Shown in pieces: positions 63,044-64,000 of a stretch of 64,000 nt of DNA. Each line of letters begins with the position of its first letter. Position 1 is the first letter of the stretch. The stretch lies in contig CAZXSN010000001.1 of NCBI GenBank assembly GCA_964643295.1, positions 62,001 to 126,000 on the forward strand. The letters run 5' to 3'. This DNA comes from Merdiplasma sp964643295 (GTDB lineage Bacteria; Bacillota; Clostridia; Lachnospirales; Lachnospiraceae). The position numbers and the translations under genes were made by a program. The notes under the pieces were generated by a model that saw only the letters and a list, made by a program, of their open reading frames with translations, was not told the origin of the DNA and made no database searches.

Positions 63044-63252
63044 GCTTTCTGGATTTTCACAGTCTCTCCATCATAGGAAATCTTATCCCCGTCATACAGC
63101 TTCCTGCCCCTTTGCAGCACAACGGATCCGTTCACTTTCACCAGGCCGTCCAGCACCGCATATTTCGCATCCACGCCTGAATCACAAAGTCCGGCGGCTT
63201 TAAGAGCCTGCCCCAGACGGATATACTCGTCTTTCAGTGTCACTGTCTTCAT
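63040..63252 (-). CDS. rlbA: S4-domain RNA-binding protein RlbA/YaaA
   Basis: This 70-residue S4-domain protein is conserved between dnaN and recF in Firmicutes. It shows IRLGQALKAAGLCDSGVDAKY (first helices) and LVKVNGSVVLQRGRKLYDGDKI (the S4 turn). The family is thought to bind ribosomal RNA and assist 50S assembly. It overlaps recF by 4 bases and is 18 bp after dnaN. Confidence 0.93.
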   Translation of the reverse strand: MKTVTLKDEYIRLGQALKAAGLCDSGVDAKYAVLDGLVKVNGSVVLQRGRKLYDGDKISYDGETVKIQKA

Positions 63253-63270
63253 TCTCTGCTTAAAACCCTT

Positions 63271-64000
63271 TCAGGAAACAAAATTTACGGGCAGAATCAT
63301 ATACAGATAGGTCCGTTCCTCATTTCTGATGACGCAGGGAGATCTGGAATCCACGTAAAAAATCTCCACGGTTTCGTCATCGATCACACGAAGGGTGTCC
63401 ATTAAATACCTGGGATTAAATCCGATTGTGAGATCGCTGCCCTCCTTATCGATAGCGATTACCTCGTCCATGGACCCTATCTGCGAGTTGATCTTAAGCT
63501 CCATGAACTCATCGTAAATGTTCAGAATAATCGGTTTTTTGTCTCCCTCACTCACCAGCAGGGTGGAACGGTCCATACATTCCAGAAGATCCCTTTTGTT
63601 GATTGTAATCTTCGTCCTCCAGTTTTTGGGAATCATCGTTTCAATGCTGTAATAATTGCCGTCAATCAGTCTTGAGACGACAATCGTATCCTCAAACGCG
63701 AACAGGATATGTTTTGATGTAGAAAAGATATTCACCTGCCTGTCCGCTTCACCGGGAAGGATCTTAAATATTTCCGACAGGGTCTTGCCGGGGACTACCG
63801 CCCTCACCGGCCGGCAGGGCTCCTTCAACTGAAGGTCGCGGATCGAGACACGGTGCCCGTCCAGGGAAACGACCCGGAAAAAATTCTCACTCATGTCAAA
63901 CAGTTCTCCCGTCATCATCGGGAGGGTGTCGCTTGAGGAAACCGAAAAAATCGTCTGGCGGATCACATCCTTCAAAGACAGCTGGGAGATCACTGCCGGA
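63271..64000 (-). CDS. dnaN: DNA polymerase III beta clamp (5' end off the right edge)
   Basis: About 243 codons are visible and the frame is open to the end of the window, so the N-terminal third is missing. The visible part covers clamp domains 2 and 3: FKDVIRQTIFSVSSSDTLP-type start (LKDVIRQTIFSVSS), GHRVSIRDL, FSTSKHILFAFEDTIVVSRLIDGNYY and the C-terminal IGFNPRYLMDTLRVID followed by YLYMILPVNFVS. The clamp tethers the replicative polymerase to DNA. Its presence with rlbA-recF-gyrBA places dnaA and the origin just right of the window. Confidence 0.96.
   Translation of the reverse strand, partial: PAVISQLSLKDVIRQTIFSVSSSDTLPMMTGELFDMSENFFRVVSLDGHRVSIRDLQLKEPCRPVRAVVPGKTLSEIFKILPGEADRQVNIFSTSKHILFAFEDTIVVSRLIDGNYYSIETMIPKNWRTKITINKRDLLECMDRSTLLVSEGDKKPIILNIYDEFMELKINSQIGSMDEVIAIDKEGSDLTIGFNPRYLMDTLRVIDDETVEIFYVDSRSPCVIRNEERTYLYMILPVNFVS

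Overview
The window is about 64 kb of a moderately GC-rich Firmicutes chromosome, most probably from a Lachnospiraceae-like member of Clostridia. The evidence is AGGAGG-type ribosome sites, TTGACA/TATAAT promoters, a gatD-murT pair, a LoaP-type NusG paralogue, a PBP5-type carboxypeptidase and the gene order dnaN-rlbA-recF-gyrB-gyrA at the right edge. That order places the replication origin and dnaA just beyond position 64000. Almost every gene lies on the minus strand, so transcription runs with a fork moving right to left. No tRNA, rRNA or CRISPR array was recognised.

Layout from left to right. 1-10.4 kb: housekeeping metabolism (flavin reductase, CBS-type pyrophosphatase, phosphopentomutase, cobalamin adenosyltransferase, a beta-lactamase-like lipoprotein, glucose-6-phosphate isomerase, MTA/SAH nucleosidase, a TSCPD protein). 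An orphan plus-strand transcription unit lies in the deoB-cobO gap, and an assembly gap lies near 9.9 kb. 10.6-16.5 kb: an accessory zone made by tandem duplication of a [DnaJ-like gene / ceramidase-like gene] unit. Each copy kept one gene and lost the other. The debris holds an IS1634-like transposase, an IS630-type helix-turn-helix ORF, a fused nucleotidyltransferase-HEPN (MntA/HepT-like) gene and a structured repeat.

16.5-31 kb: a long co-directional set that looks like one operon: GH31 glycosidase, membrane protein, DppABCDF-type ABC importer, fumarate-reductase-like flavoprotein, two-cluster ferredoxin, a divergent [FeFe]-hydrogenase-like protein and a ceramidase-like hydrolase. A membrane-anchored AraC-type regulator is divergent from it. 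I know of no described pathway with this combination, and it is the best candidate for a new metabolic system here. 33-44 kb: a secreted protein with a collagen-like stretch, peptidase T, a decayed MATE exporter next to a second assembly gap, two aldo/keto reductases, ferritin, an M18 aminopeptidase and LoaP.

44-45.7 kb is gene-free. It carries two copies of a module of about 97 bp, each with three DnaA boxes in identical geometry, followed by a full copy of a structured repeat (copies also at 16.1 and 55.6 kb) that I read as a HEARO / IsrB-type omega-RNA element. 45.7-64 kb: threonine aldolase, SAM synthetase, a CdaR regulator, a UgpC/MsmK ATPase, a DEDDh exonuclease, a tyrosine-recombinase homologue lacking two catalytic residues, D-Ala-D-Ala carboxypeptidase, the lipid II amidation pair GatD-MurT, and the origin-proximal gyrA, gyrB, recF, rlbA and dnaN genes.
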